Assembly (NCBI GenBank): GCA_902826335.1
Contig: CADEEL010000027.1
Coordinates: 1 to 41,835, forward strand
Source of the DNA: an uncultured Alphaproteobacteria bacterium
GTDB lineage: Bacteria > Pseudomonadota > Alphaproteobacteria > Caulobacterales > Aquidulcibacteraceae
Direction: 5' to 3'
Length of the DNA: 41,835 bases
The position numbers and the translations under genes are program-made. Shown here in pieces: positions 31,268 through 38,351 of the stretch. Every line of letters begins with the position of its first letter. Positions within the stretch are counted from its first letter, which is position 1. A model generated the notes under the pieces. The model saw only the letters and a list, made by a program, of their open reading frames with translations, made no database searches and was not told the origin of the DNA.

Positions 31268-31833
31268 GGCGTGGGCATCTCTTCCTCAACCGGATAGGGC
31301 TCATTGCGAACCAGGATGGAGGAGACGAGAAGGCGATCGCCGCCAGCCATGTTGCCGAAAATGGACGAGAAGAACGGCGTGATGATCTCCCAGCGATAAA
31401 GGCCGCGCACCAGCACGATATCGCCCGGCCCGCCCGGATCGAACTCGACGCCGTCCGGATCGACAGCGCCGTTCACGACAGGGTTCGGATTGGCGACCGC
31501 GTTGAAGCTCTCATAGGTGCGCACATCGAGGAACAAATTGCCCGAGCACTCGACGGTGATCAGCCGGTTGAGGCTGGTGCAGATTTCCGCCGAGACCTGG
31601 GACGCCGATTGCTCGTTCGTCTGCACTTCGCCAGTACGCACGCGCCGCGCCGCATCGCCCACGGCCATGTCGAGATTGGTCTGCGCGATCTGCATGATCG
31701 AAACTTCGCCGAGACCGACGAGCATGACGAAGAACGGAATGGCGATGAGGCCGAACTCGACCGCGGTCGCGCCCTTGCGGTCACGCGCGAAACGCTTGTA
31801 CGTCCGTTTCCGAAAAAGATCGCGAATTGCCAT
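31264..31833 (-). CDS. tadE: TadE family pseudopilin
   Basis: A 189-residue minor pseudopilin. A basic N-terminus (RKRTYKRFARDRKG) precedes ATAVEFGLIAIPFFVMLVG, with Gly at the cleavage site and Glu at +5, the classic TadE motif. A periplasmic domain follows, with two cysteines (EICTSLNRLITVECSGN) likely forming a disulfide and a FYEV-like YRWEIITPFFSSIFG segment common to TadE proteins. It is the first gene of a coupled pair; a CtrA-like box lies ~50 bp upstream. Confidence 0.88.
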   Translation of the reverse strand: MAIRDLFRKRTYKRFARDRKGATAVEFGLIAIPFFVMLVGLGEVSIMQIAQTNLDMAVGDAARRVRTGEVQTNEQSASQVSAEICTSLNRLITVECSGNLFLDVRTYESFNAVANPNPVVNGAVDPDGVEFDPGGPGDIVLVRGLYRWEIITPFFSSIFGNMAGGDRLLVSSILVRNEPYPVEEEMPTP

Positions 31834-31878
31834 GCTCAGCCCCGCAGCGCCCCGACGCGCGTGGTCGACATAACATCA

Positions 31879-31893
31879 TTGAAAGGTTTTTAA
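31879..31893 (-). promoter_or_regulatory. CtrA-like box upstream of the tadE pair (one mismatch)
   Basis: Read on the minus strand it is TTAA, seven bases, TCAA, one base off TTAA-N7-TTAA. It is placed ~46-60 bp before the tadE start. By a rough hand estimate, one-mismatch boxes occur about once per window of this size by chance, so position is the main support. The gap 31834-31974 holds nothing else recognisable. Confidence 0.35.
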
Positions 31894-31974
31894 GCCGTCA
31901 AGGAAGGTGGTGAACGCATGATCGAAATCATCCGTTTACCAATTATCCGCGCACGGAGCGCCCGTTTTTGTGGA

Positions 31975-32430
31975 TCAGTTTCCAGTGCGCGAGGCGCCGG
32001 CCACGCTCGCGCGCGTGGTGATCTGGTTGGTGACGGCGTCGAAGGCGGCGGTGGAATCGCCGATATCGGGCCGCGGCCGGCATTGGGGCGCGCAGGCCAG
32101 GCGCAGCGTTTCCGAGCCGCGCGTCAGCGTGACGACGCCCGAATCGTCTGACGTCACGATGATGCGTCCATTAAAGAGCGTGCGCCCCCCGCGCCCAACC
32201 ACGACGAGATTGGTCGCCCCATAGGAGCGCCCGGTTATAAACAGGAGCGTATCGTTCTGTACGGAAACACCGGCGATGGCGGGATTGCCGATCGCGATCC
32301 CTTCCGCCGGCGCAACGAGGCGGACCGGCGCGGCCATATCGATGGGCACGACGATATCCTGCGCCTGCGCGACGCCCGCGCCCATGAACGCCACGGCGAG
32401 GGCCGCCGCCTTGACCCAATTGACCCGCAT
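31975..32430 (-). CDS. Periplasmic protein with a lone CpaC-type pilus N-terminal domain
   Basis: A 151-residue exported protein: signal peptide (NWVKAAALAVAFMGAGVAQA) then one pilus-assembly N-terminal domain of the kind at the front of CpaC/RcpA secretins (VPIDMAAPVRLVAPAEGIAI, NPAIAGVSVQNDTLLFITGR, SYGATNLVVVGRGGRTLFNG). CpaC at 34501 has the parallel block LSNPQIADAV ... ALGQTNAFFFDAAGRQ, so the two share this domain, but here no BON or secretin part follows. The tail has two Cys (LACAPQCRP). ATG 32430 has GGAG about 8 nt upstream; a GTG three codons earlier is too close to that site. It probably assists or regulates the secretin. Confidence 0.8.
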   Translation of the reverse strand: MRVNWVKAAALAVAFMGAGVAQAQDIVVPIDMAAPVRLVAPAEGIAIGNPAIAGVSVQNDTLLFITGRSYGATNLVVVGRGGRTLFNGRIIVTSDDSGVVTLTRGSETLRLACAPQCRPRPDIGDSTAAFDAVTNQITTRASVAGASRTGN

Positions 32431-32703
32431 CGGCGTCACTCCATTATAATGAGGGACGTTAGGTCCGGAATGGTTTCCGAATTGCTAATAGACTCGGCCA
32501 AACAATCGCCCAAGTCATATGGCAAGTTGGTGGCGTAGAAGTCATTATAGTTTATTGCTATTCACCACGAATATTTGAATTGAGGCCGAAATTAGAAACG
32601 GTTTATTAGGCGCGGCGCGCTATTACTTCTCGCGTCTGGTCACGGGTCGTCGGGTGCGGCGCCCAACCGGGCTGGTAAAAGCACCTGACAAAGGAGAATG
32701 GGT
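32431..32703. promoter_or_regulatory. AT-rich divergent control region between pilus protein gene and pilin
   Basis: About 270 bp between divergent starts, clearly AT-richer than the window average between 32530 and 32610 (AGTCATTATAGTTTATTGC; TTAGAAACGGTTTATTAG). Promoters for the strongly expressed pilin and for the minus-strand gene should lie here. A TTAG-N7-TTAT pair at 32592-32606 is a poor CtrA match (two mismatches). No -35/-10 pair is good enough to assign, and no sigma-54 element was found. Confidence 0.4.
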
Positions 32704-32886
32704 ATGTTGATGAAGATGCGTCGTTTCCTGAAGGACGAGAGTGGCGCGACCGCGATTGAGTACGGCCTGATCGCCGCGCTCATCGGCGTTGTCATTATTT
32801 CGGCGGTGACGGCCCTCGGCACGGGGATCTCCGGCACGTTCGACACCATCGCGGCCGAACTCGGCGGCGCTGGCGCGGCTCCGTAA
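32704..32886 (+). CDS. pilA: Flp/PilA-type Tad pilin
   Basis: A 60-residue Flp pilin, the major subunit of the Tad pilus. The short basic leader MLMKMRRFLKDESG is cut after Gly14, leaving ATAIEYGLIAALIGVVIIS with Glu at +5 and Tyr at +6, the hallmark of Flp pilins. The tail GTGISGTFDTIAAELGGAG is normal. ATG 32704 is chosen because GGAGA is at correct spacing; the ATG at 32698 is too close to it. Strong terminator hairpins follow. Confidence 0.95.
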   Translation: MLMKMRRFLKDESGATAIEYGLIAALIGVVIISAVTALGTGISGTFDTIAAELGGAGAAP

Positions 32887-32903
32887 TAGAGCATTGAGGT
32901 TTT

Positions 32904-32928
32904 GGGCCCCTCGCCGCGCGAGGGGCCC
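32904..32928 (+). terminator. Hairpin downstream of pilin (GGGCCCCTCG stem)
   Basis: A perfect 10-bp stem (GGGCCCCTCG / CGAGGGGCCC) with a 5-nt loop 17 nt after the pilin stop. There is no T run, so on its own it is more likely a 3'-end stabiliser of pilin mRNA or part of a double terminator with the hairpin at 32943. Confidence 0.5.
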
Positions 32929-32942
32929 ATCACTGACAAGGG

Positions 32943-32972
32943 ACGCCGCCCTCCGGGGCGGCGTTTTCTTTT
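32943..32972 (+). terminator. Intrinsic terminator between pilA and cpaA
   Basis: ACGCCGCCC, a 4-nt loop, GGGCGGCGT and then TTTCTTTT form a textbook rho-independent terminator. It separates high-level pilin transcription from cpaA, whose ATG lies only six bases later. Confidence 0.85.
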
Positions 32973-32977
32973 AGAGA

Positions 32978-33553
32978 ATGTTGATCAAAGCGGCGGACAC
33001 TGCCCTCATGATCGCGCCTTATCTTCTCTCGGCCACTGTCCTGCTGCTGATCCTCGCGGCGGTATGGGACGTCACGACCATGACGATCCCCAATTGGATC
33101 TCGGCGTTGGCGGCGGCCCTCTTCCCGATCGCGGCGCTCACCGTCTCGGCGCCGCCGGCCATCATCGCCTTTCATATCGGCTTTGGCGCGGCCGTGCTGC
33201 TCGGGTGCTTTTTCCTGTTTCTCGCTGGCGTCCTTGGCGGGGGGGACGCGAAGCTCATTCCGGCTGCCGCCGTGTGGATCGGCGCGCCGGATTTCGCAAC
33301 GTTCGCCGTGATCATGGCGCTTGCCGGCGGCGCGCTGGCGGTGACCATCCTGGCGGCGCGCCGGTTCGCGACGCCCTCAGACTCGCATCCGGCCTTCGTC
33401 AACCGCCTGCTCAACCGCAAAGGCGGCATCCCCTATGGCGTCGCCATCGCGGCCGCTTTCATCTGGGTCTACGCCCACACGGAAATGGGTGAATTCTTCG
33501 CCAACGCCGCCGCGCGCACCGAGCTGGCGAGCACGGTTGCGCCCTTCCTGTAA
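32978..33553 (+). CDS. cpaA: Tad prepilin peptidase CpaA (A24 family)
   Basis: A 191-residue aspartic membrane protease that removes the pilin leader. The catalytic Asp residues are Asp31 (AAVWDVTTMTIPN) and Asp90 (GVLGGGDAKLIPAA, the GxGD-type motif). There are about six hydrophobic segments. The N-terminal methyltransferase part of type IV prepilin peptidases is absent, as is normal for CpaA/TadV. ATG 32978 follows AGAGA. A pilin terminator immediately upstream suggests it relies on read-through or its own weak promoter. Confidence 0.93.
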   Translation: MLIKAADTALMIAPYLLSATVLLLILAAVWDVTTMTIPNWISALAAALFPIAALTVSAPPAIIAFHIGFGAAVLLGCFFLFLAGVLGGGDAKLIPAAAVWIGAPDFATFAVIMALAGGALAVTILAARRFATPSDSHPAFVNRLLNRKGGIPYGVAIAAAFIWVYAHTEMGEFFANAAARTELASTVAPFL

Positions 33554-33577
33554 CAGGCGCGCACACGTTCAGTCCTG

Positions 33578-33592
33578 TTAACATTGAATTAG
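33578..33592 (+). promoter_or_regulatory. CtrA-like box upstream of cpaB (one mismatch)
   Basis: TTAA, CATTGAA, TTAG matches TTAA-N7-TTAA at 7 of 8 positions, preceded by G as in GTTAAC. It lies 65-79 bp before the cpaB start in the 103-bp cpaA-cpaB gap, the only sizeable break in the cpa gene run, so a promoter here would drive cpaB to tadC. Confidence 0.45.
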
Positions 33593-33656
33593 TCCGGCGC
33601 GTGATGAGGTCCCCTCGATACGGCAAGAGATTCGCCGTCACGATGGGGGAAAACGG

Positions 33657-34499
33657 ATGTCGGCCCGACAGTTGATTGTTCTGGCCGTCGCGTTCATCGC
33701 GGCGATCGCTGCACTGCTCGTGATACGGAACATGGGCAATTCAGCCCGGCCCACCCAGGCCGCGGCGTCTGAAATTCCAGCCGCGCGCGTGCTTGTCGCG
33801 GCGCGAGATATTCCCCAAGGCGCGGCGCTCGCGCCCGCAGACCTTGTCTGGCGGACGTTCCCTCCGGAATCCATGAACCAGGGCTTCGTGCAGGAGCAGA
33901 ATCAGCCAAGCGCGCCGTCGGACATGGCCGGCTGGGTGACGCGCCGGCCCTTTCTGGCGGGCGAGCCGATCACGATTGGCTCCATCATCGCGCGCAATGA
34001 GCGCGGCTTCATGGCGGCGCAATTGGCGCCGGGCTTTCGCGCCGTTTCGATCGAGATTGAGAGCGGCACCGCGGCGGGCGGCTACATTCAGCCGAATGAT
34101 CGCGTCGACGTGATCGTCACCTCGCGTGTCGAAGTGCAGCGCGAAAGCGGCGGCGGCGAGGAAGAAATCCGCACGGACGTCGTTCTCGAAGATGTGCGCG
34201 TCATGGCCATCGGCGAACATGTGCAGACGCAAGCGGGCGGCCAGGCGCCTGAACGGGCGCAGGGCGATTTCGCGGTGCTCGAGCTTTCAGCGGACGACGC
34301 GCAGACCATCGCCTTCGCCGATGCGCTTGGCTCTTTGTCTCTGGCGCTGCGCGGCGTCGAGGTCGAGCCGCCGGGCTTGCGCGTAGCCTCCGCGGCGCGG
34401 CGCGGCGCGGGCGCCATGGCGCAAAATGTAAGGCAAATGGGCGGCTCCGTGCGCGTGCACCAATACGGCGCGGCGGCCAACCAGCGTGGGGGAAGCTGA
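33657..34499 (+). CDS. cpaB: Tad pilus assembly protein CpaB (RcpC)
   Basis: A 280-residue periplasmic protein anchored by one N-terminal segment (QLIVLAVAFIAAIAALLVIR). It holds the SAF domain typical of CpaB (ARVLVAARDIPQGAALAPAD and FLAGEPITIGSIIARNE) and the RcpC core (GFRAVSIEIESGTAAGGYIQ, then PNDRVDVIVT). It acts with the secretin CpaC in the outer channel. It begins the compact cpaB-tadC run, and its stop is one base before cpaC. Confidence 0.93.
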   Translation: MSARQLIVLAVAFIAAIAALLVIRNMGNSARPTQAAASEIPAARVLVAARDIPQGAALAPADLVWRTFPPESMNQGFVQEQNQPSAPSDMAGWVTRRPFLAGEPITIGSIIARNERGFMAAQLAPGFRAVSIEIESGTAAGGYIQPNDRVDVIVTSRVEVQRESGGGEEEIRTDVVLEDVRVMAIGEHVQTQAGGQAPERAQGDFAVLELSADDAQTIAFADALGSLSLALRGVEVEPPGLRVASAARRGAGAMAQNVRQMGGSVRVHQYGAAANQRGGS

Positions 34500-34500
34500 G

Positions 34501-36204
34501 ATGAAGCGCTCTTTGGCCGTCGCGCTGTCGGCGCTCACCGCGCTGACGCCCTCGACTGTATACGCACAACAGCCTGGTGGGGCGCAGACATTGCGCATCA
34601 CGCAAGGCACTGAAGGCGCCAACGCCGAGTCCCTGGTGTTGCCGTTCGGCAGCGCGGCGATCATCGATCTTCCGGTCGATGCGCGCGACGTGCTGCTCTC
34701 CAACCCGCAAATCGCCGACGCGGTCGTACGCACATCGCGGCGCGTCTACGTGGTTGGCCGCGCGCTGGGGCAAACCAACGCCTTCTTCTTCGATGCGGCC
34801 GGGCGCCAGATCGCCAGCGTCGCCATCCGCGTCGAGCCGGACGTGGCGCCGCTGAACGCGCTGCTGCGCCGCCACGATCCCGATAGCGATGTCACCGCCG
34901 AGGCGTTGAACGCCTCTGTTGTGTTAACAGGCACGGCGCAGAGCGCCGCCGAGGCCGATCGCGCCGTGCGTCTGGCGCATACTTTCCTGGGCATTGGCGG
35001 CGGCGTGGGCGCGGGGCCCGGCGCGGCGGCCGGCGGATCGAACTCGCCTGGCGCCAGCCAATCGGGCGGAACATCGCCGCGCATCATCAACCTCATCCAA
35101 GTCCAGGGCAGCGAACAGGTCATGGTTCGCGTGCGCGTGGTGGAGATGAGCCGCACGCTGGTGCGTCAGCTCGGCGTCAATCTGAACGCGCAGAACATCC
35201 TGAACACGCTGCTGCCGGACGATACGTTCGTGCGTGTGGCCACCGCCAACGGTTATTCCATCGCCGGGCGCCTGCTGGGCGGTTTCAGCGGCCAGTTCGG
35301 CGTCGCGGAATCCATTCTGCAGCCGTCCACCGTCACGTTTCCGGGCCCGGGCGCGGGCACCCTACCGCCGGGCAACGCCGGCGTCGGCGGCTACAATGAA
35401 ACGCCGATCCAGGACAGCGCCGGCAACATCATCGGCACGCAAGTCACCAATGGGCCGGGCACGCTGCGCACCGAGAATACAGTCGATGCATCCATAGAAG
35501 CATTCGAACGCGCCGGCCTACTGCGCGTGCTCGCCGAACCGAATTTGACGGCGATCTCGGGTGAGAGCGCCCGTTTCCTGGCGGGCGGCGAATTTCCCGT
35601 GCCGGTCGCGGCCGACGACGGCCAGATTTCGGTGGAATTCAAGCCATTCGGCGTCGGCCTGGCGATGACGCCGGTTGTCATGTCCGGCGGGCGCATTTCG
35701 CTGCGCATGTCAACGGAAGTCAGCGAGCTGACATCCGAAGGCGCGATCTCGACCGGCGATACGCCGGTGCGCAACGCCGACGGCACAACGACGATTTTGC
35801 GCGGCATCACCATTCCCGCTCTGCAGGTGCGTCGTGCGGAAACAACCGTCGAAATGCAATCCGGCGGCGCGCTTGTGCTCGCGGGCCTCATCCAGGAGCG
35901 GTCGCGCCAAGCCATGGAAGGCATTCCCGGCGTAATGAACTCACCAATTCTGGGCACGTTGTTCCGTTCGCGCGACTTTCTGAGCAACGAGACCGAGTTG
36001 GTCATCATCGTGACGCCGTATCTCGTGCGCCCCACCAATCCCAATCGCCTGCGCACGCCGGCTGATGGGTTCGTCAATCCCGGCGAAGCGGCGGCGATCC
36101 TGTCGGGCCGGCTCAACGGCGTTTATCGCGCACCGGGCGCGGCGCAAGGCGATGGTGACGAACCGCGCCGGCTGCAGGGGCCTGTCGGCCATGTCGTTCC
36201 ATGA
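34501..36204 (+). CDS. cpaC: Tad secretin CpaC (RcpA)
   Basis: A 567-residue outer-membrane secretin. The signal peptide MKRSLAVALSALTALTPS is followed by a pilus N-terminal domain (about 25-115), a BON-like domain (about 118-160, DSDVTAEALNASVVLTGTAQ), a Gly/Ser-rich linker, and the secretin domain (about 200-530) with LRVLAEPNLTAISGESARFL, AGGEFPVPV, VLAGLIQERSRQAMEG and TELVIIVTPYLVRP. It forms the pore for the pilus. ATG 34501 follows GGGGGAAG; an earlier in-frame codon overlaps cpaB. Confidence 0.94.
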   Translation: MKRSLAVALSALTALTPSTVYAQQPGGAQTLRITQGTEGANAESLVLPFGSAAIIDLPVDARDVLLSNPQIADAVVRTSRRVYVVGRALGQTNAFFFDAAGRQIASVAIRVEPDVAPLNALLRRHDPDSDVTAEALNASVVLTGTAQSAAEADRAVRLAHTFLGIGGGVGAGPGAAAGGSNSPGASQSGGTSPRIINLIQVQGSEQVMVRVRVVEMSRTLVRQLGVNLNAQNILNTLLPDDTFVRVATANGYSIAGRLLGGFSGQFGVAESILQPSTVTFPGPGAGTLPPGNAGVGGYNETPIQDSAGNIIGTQVTNGPGTLRTENTVDASIEAFERAGLLRVLAEPNLTAISGESARFLAGGEFPVPVAADDGQISVEFKPFGVGLAMTPVVMSGGRISLRMSTEVSELTSEGAISTGDTPVRNADGTTTILRGITIPALQVRRAETTVEMQSGGALVLAGLIQERSRQAMEGIPGVMNSPILGTLFRSRDFLSNETELVIIVTPYLVRPTNPNRLRTPADGFVNPGEAAAILSGRLNGVYRAPGAAQGDGDEPRRLQGPVGHVVP

Positions 36205-36214
36205 GGGTTTCACC

Positions 36215-36907
36215 ATGACACTCCGCGCTTCACCCCTGCTCGTCAGTTTGGCGGCCCTCACCGGGCTCGGCGCCTGCGCGACGACGCCGCCTGCTGATTT
36301 GCCGACTGGGCCGTCAGCGGCCGACATTCACCGCATTGATGTGGCGCAGTCGACCTCGCAGGTCGACATCGCCGTGTCCGCGCAGGACACTGGGCTATCC
36401 GACACGGCGCGAACCGATCTGCGCCGGCTTGCGGGCGCCTATGCGCGCATGGGCCACGGGCCTCTTGTGCTCTCGACGCCAGCCGGCGGCGCCAATGCGC
36501 AGGCGGCGGCGCGTGTCGCGCAGCAAGCGCGCATTCTTCTGGCCGACACCGGCGTTCCCTATGGCGCGATCGCCAGCTCAACTTATGATGCGGCGGGCGC
36601 ACCGGCGGCGCCGATCATCGCGTCGTTCTCTCATTTCGAAGCCACCGCGCCGGAATGCGCCCCGCTTTGGACGCAGGACCTCGCGCATCCGGTCGATAAT
36701 CGGCCCTGGGACAGCTTTGGTTGTTCAGCGGCGGCGAATCTCGCGGCTCTCATCGAGGACCCGCGCGATCTGCTCGGCCCGCGTGAGGAAGACCCGCGCG
36801 ATGGCGCGCGGCGTGACACCGTGATGGGCCATTACCGCGCCGGCGAGCCCACCGCCACGCCGCGCGGCGCGGACGAACAAATCCGCATCAGCGACGCAGT
36901 GGATTGA
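36215..36907 (+). CDS. cpaD: Tad pilus lipoprotein CpaD
   Basis: A 230-residue lipoprotein with a lipobox at Cys21 (LLVSLAALTGLGAC). The CpaD domain shows DTGLSDTARTDLRRLAGAYA, GPLVLSTPAGG and the C-terminal block ALWTQD-like APLWTQDLAHPVDNRPWDSF followed by GCSAAANLAALIEDPRDLLG, which is characteristic. It helps target or stabilise the CpaC secretin at the outer membrane. ATG 36215 follows GAGGGT; the longer in-frame extension overlaps cpaC and would bury the signal peptide. Confidence 0.92.
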   Translation: MTLRASPLLVSLAALTGLGACATTPPADLPTGPSAADIHRIDVAQSTSQVDIAVSAQDTGLSDTARTDLRRLAGAYARMGHGPLVLSTPAGGANAQAAARVAQQARILLADTGVPYGAIASSTYDAAGAPAAPIIASFSHFEATAPECAPLWTQDLAHPVDNRPWDSFGCSAAANLAALIEDPRDLLGPREEDPRDGARRDTVMGHYRAGEPTATPRGADEQIRISDAVD

Positions 36908-36911
36908 ACCC

Positions 36912-38345
36912 ATGATTGATCCAAACGACACGCAAGCCGAAGATATCTGGAGCCTTGAGGGCGATCCGGAAGAGACGGAATTCGTCCTGGAGGACGATGA
37001 AACGTTCGGCATGGGCGAACTTGAAGGCGGCGAGCCGCCGCCGTTCGAGGATTTGCCCGACCTGGCGCCGGAGATTGAAGCGGCCGCGCCGCTCGAAGCG
37101 CCCGCCGCGCCCTTGTCCTTTCCAATCGCGGGGCAGGATTACACAACCGATCAGCCGCTGCCGCGCATCACCATTCACGCCTATTGCGACCGGCCCGACA
37201 TTGCGCGCCTCATTGAGGAGACGGCGCGGGACCGGCGCCTCTCCAAGGCGCAAGTCAAAGTGGAGATGGGCGGCATCGAGACGGCCGTGGTTCACCTCGC
37301 GCAGCAGGCCAGCCCCAATCTCATCATTCTCGACACCGTTGCGCACGCCCAGGGCATGCTCGCCTCGCTCGACCGGCTGGCCGAACTGGTCGAGGAAGGC
37401 GCCAAGGTCGTCATCATCGGCGCGGTAAACGATATCGCCCTCTTCCGCGAACTGATGCGGCGCGGCGTTTCCGAATACATCGTGCCGCCGCTGCAGCCGC
37501 TGCAGCTCATCCGCACCATTTCCTCGCTCTACGCCAATCCCGAAAAGCCCTATCTCGGCCGGCTCATTTCCGTCATCGGCGCGCGCGGCGGCGTGGGCGC
37601 CTCGACGCTCGCGCACAACATCGCCTGGTCAATCTCGGAACGCCAAGAGGCGGGCGCCGCGCTTGTCGATCTCGATCTCGCGTTCGGCACGGCGGCGCTC
37701 GATTTCAATCAGGATCCCCCGCAATCGATCGCGGATGCCCTGGCCGAGCCTGAGCGCGCGGACGAAGTGTTTCTCGATCGCATCGTGACGCGGCAAACCC
37801 CGCGCTTGCAGCTCTATTCAGCGCCCGCGCGACTTGAGCGTGAGTATGAACTCGGCGCTGAGGCGTTCGAAACGGTTATTGACCGCATTCGCCGATCCGG
37901 CCCGTTCATCGTGCTCGACCTGCCGCATATGTGGACTGGCTGGATCAAGCAGACGCTGCTCGCCTCGGACGACGCGGTGATCATCGCCTCGCCCGATCTC
38001 GCCTCGCTGCGCAACGCCAAGAACATCATTGATCTAATGAAGGCCGCCCGCCCCTATGACGCCGCGCCGCGCGTTGTGCTCAACATGGCGGGCGTGCCGA
38101 AACGGCCCGAAGTGCCGCAAAAGGACTTTTCCGAAGCGCTGGGCATCGACGTCACCGCGTGCATTCCATTCGATCCAGCGCTGTTTGGCGTCGCGGCCAA
38201 TAACGGCCAGATGATCGGCGAAACGGCGGCGGCCTCCAAGATCGCCATCGCCATCGACGAATTGGCGGCGAACCTGACGGGGCGCAAACCCGTCGAGCAG
38301 AAGCGCGCGCCGATCGCCGCGCGCATCCCCTTCCTCAAACGGTGA
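36912..38345 (+). CDS. cpaE: Tad pilus localisation ATPase CpaE (TadZ)
   Basis: A 477-residue two-part protein. After an acidic N-terminal tail comes a degenerate receiver-like domain (about 85-210: NLIILDTVAHAQGM, VVIIGAVNDIALFRELMRRG), lacking the conserved Lys (EYIVPPLQP). Then a MinD/ParA-type ATPase follows with Walker A VIGARGGVGASTLAHNIAW (about 218-236) and switch region LVDLDLAFGTAALDF. The Walker A lysine positions read R and A, as seen in many CpaE proteins, so ATP hydrolysis may be weak. CpaE places the pilus machine at the pole. Confidence 0.93.
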   Translation: MIDPNDTQAEDIWSLEGDPEETEFVLEDDETFGMGELEGGEPPPFEDLPDLAPEIEAAAPLEAPAAPLSFPIAGQDYTTDQPLPRITIHAYCDRPDIARLIEETARDRRLSKAQVKVEMGGIETAVVHLAQQASPNLIILDTVAHAQGMLASLDRLAELVEEGAKVVIIGAVNDIALFRELMRRGVSEYIVPPLQPLQLIRTISSLYANPEKPYLGRLISVIGARGGVGASTLAHNIAWSISERQEAGAALVDLDLAFGTAALDFNQDPPQSIADALAEPERADEVFLDRIVTRQTPRLQLYSAPARLEREYELGAEAFETVIDRIRRSGPFIVLDLPHMWTGWIKQTLLASDDAVIIASPDLASLRNAKNIIDLMKAARPYDAAPRVVLNMAGVPKRPEVPQKDFSEALGIDVTACIPFDPALFGVAANNGQMIGETAAASKIAIAIDELAANLTGRKPVEQKRAPIAARIPFLKR

Positions 38346-38351
38346 CGCTGA

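Noticed and set aside
29891-31297. A 468-codon open frame on the plus strand across tesB and the TadE-like gene
   Set aside because: It runs antisense over two genes with clear families and shows no domain of its own; an effect of high GC content.
32592-32606. Possible CtrA box before the pilin gene (TTAG-N7-TTAT)
   Set aside because: Two mismatches in an AT-rich stretch where such matches arise by chance; mentioned only in the region entry.
32630-32697. Possible sigma-54 promoter before the pilin gene
   Set aside because: CTGGTCACGGG-like sequence lacks the invariant GG-N10-GC spacing with a TTGC-type -12 element.
36912-38345. CpaE as inactive because of unusual Walker A
   Set aside because: The GARGGVGAST form is commonly seen in CpaE/TadZ proteins, so it is noted but not treated as a defect.
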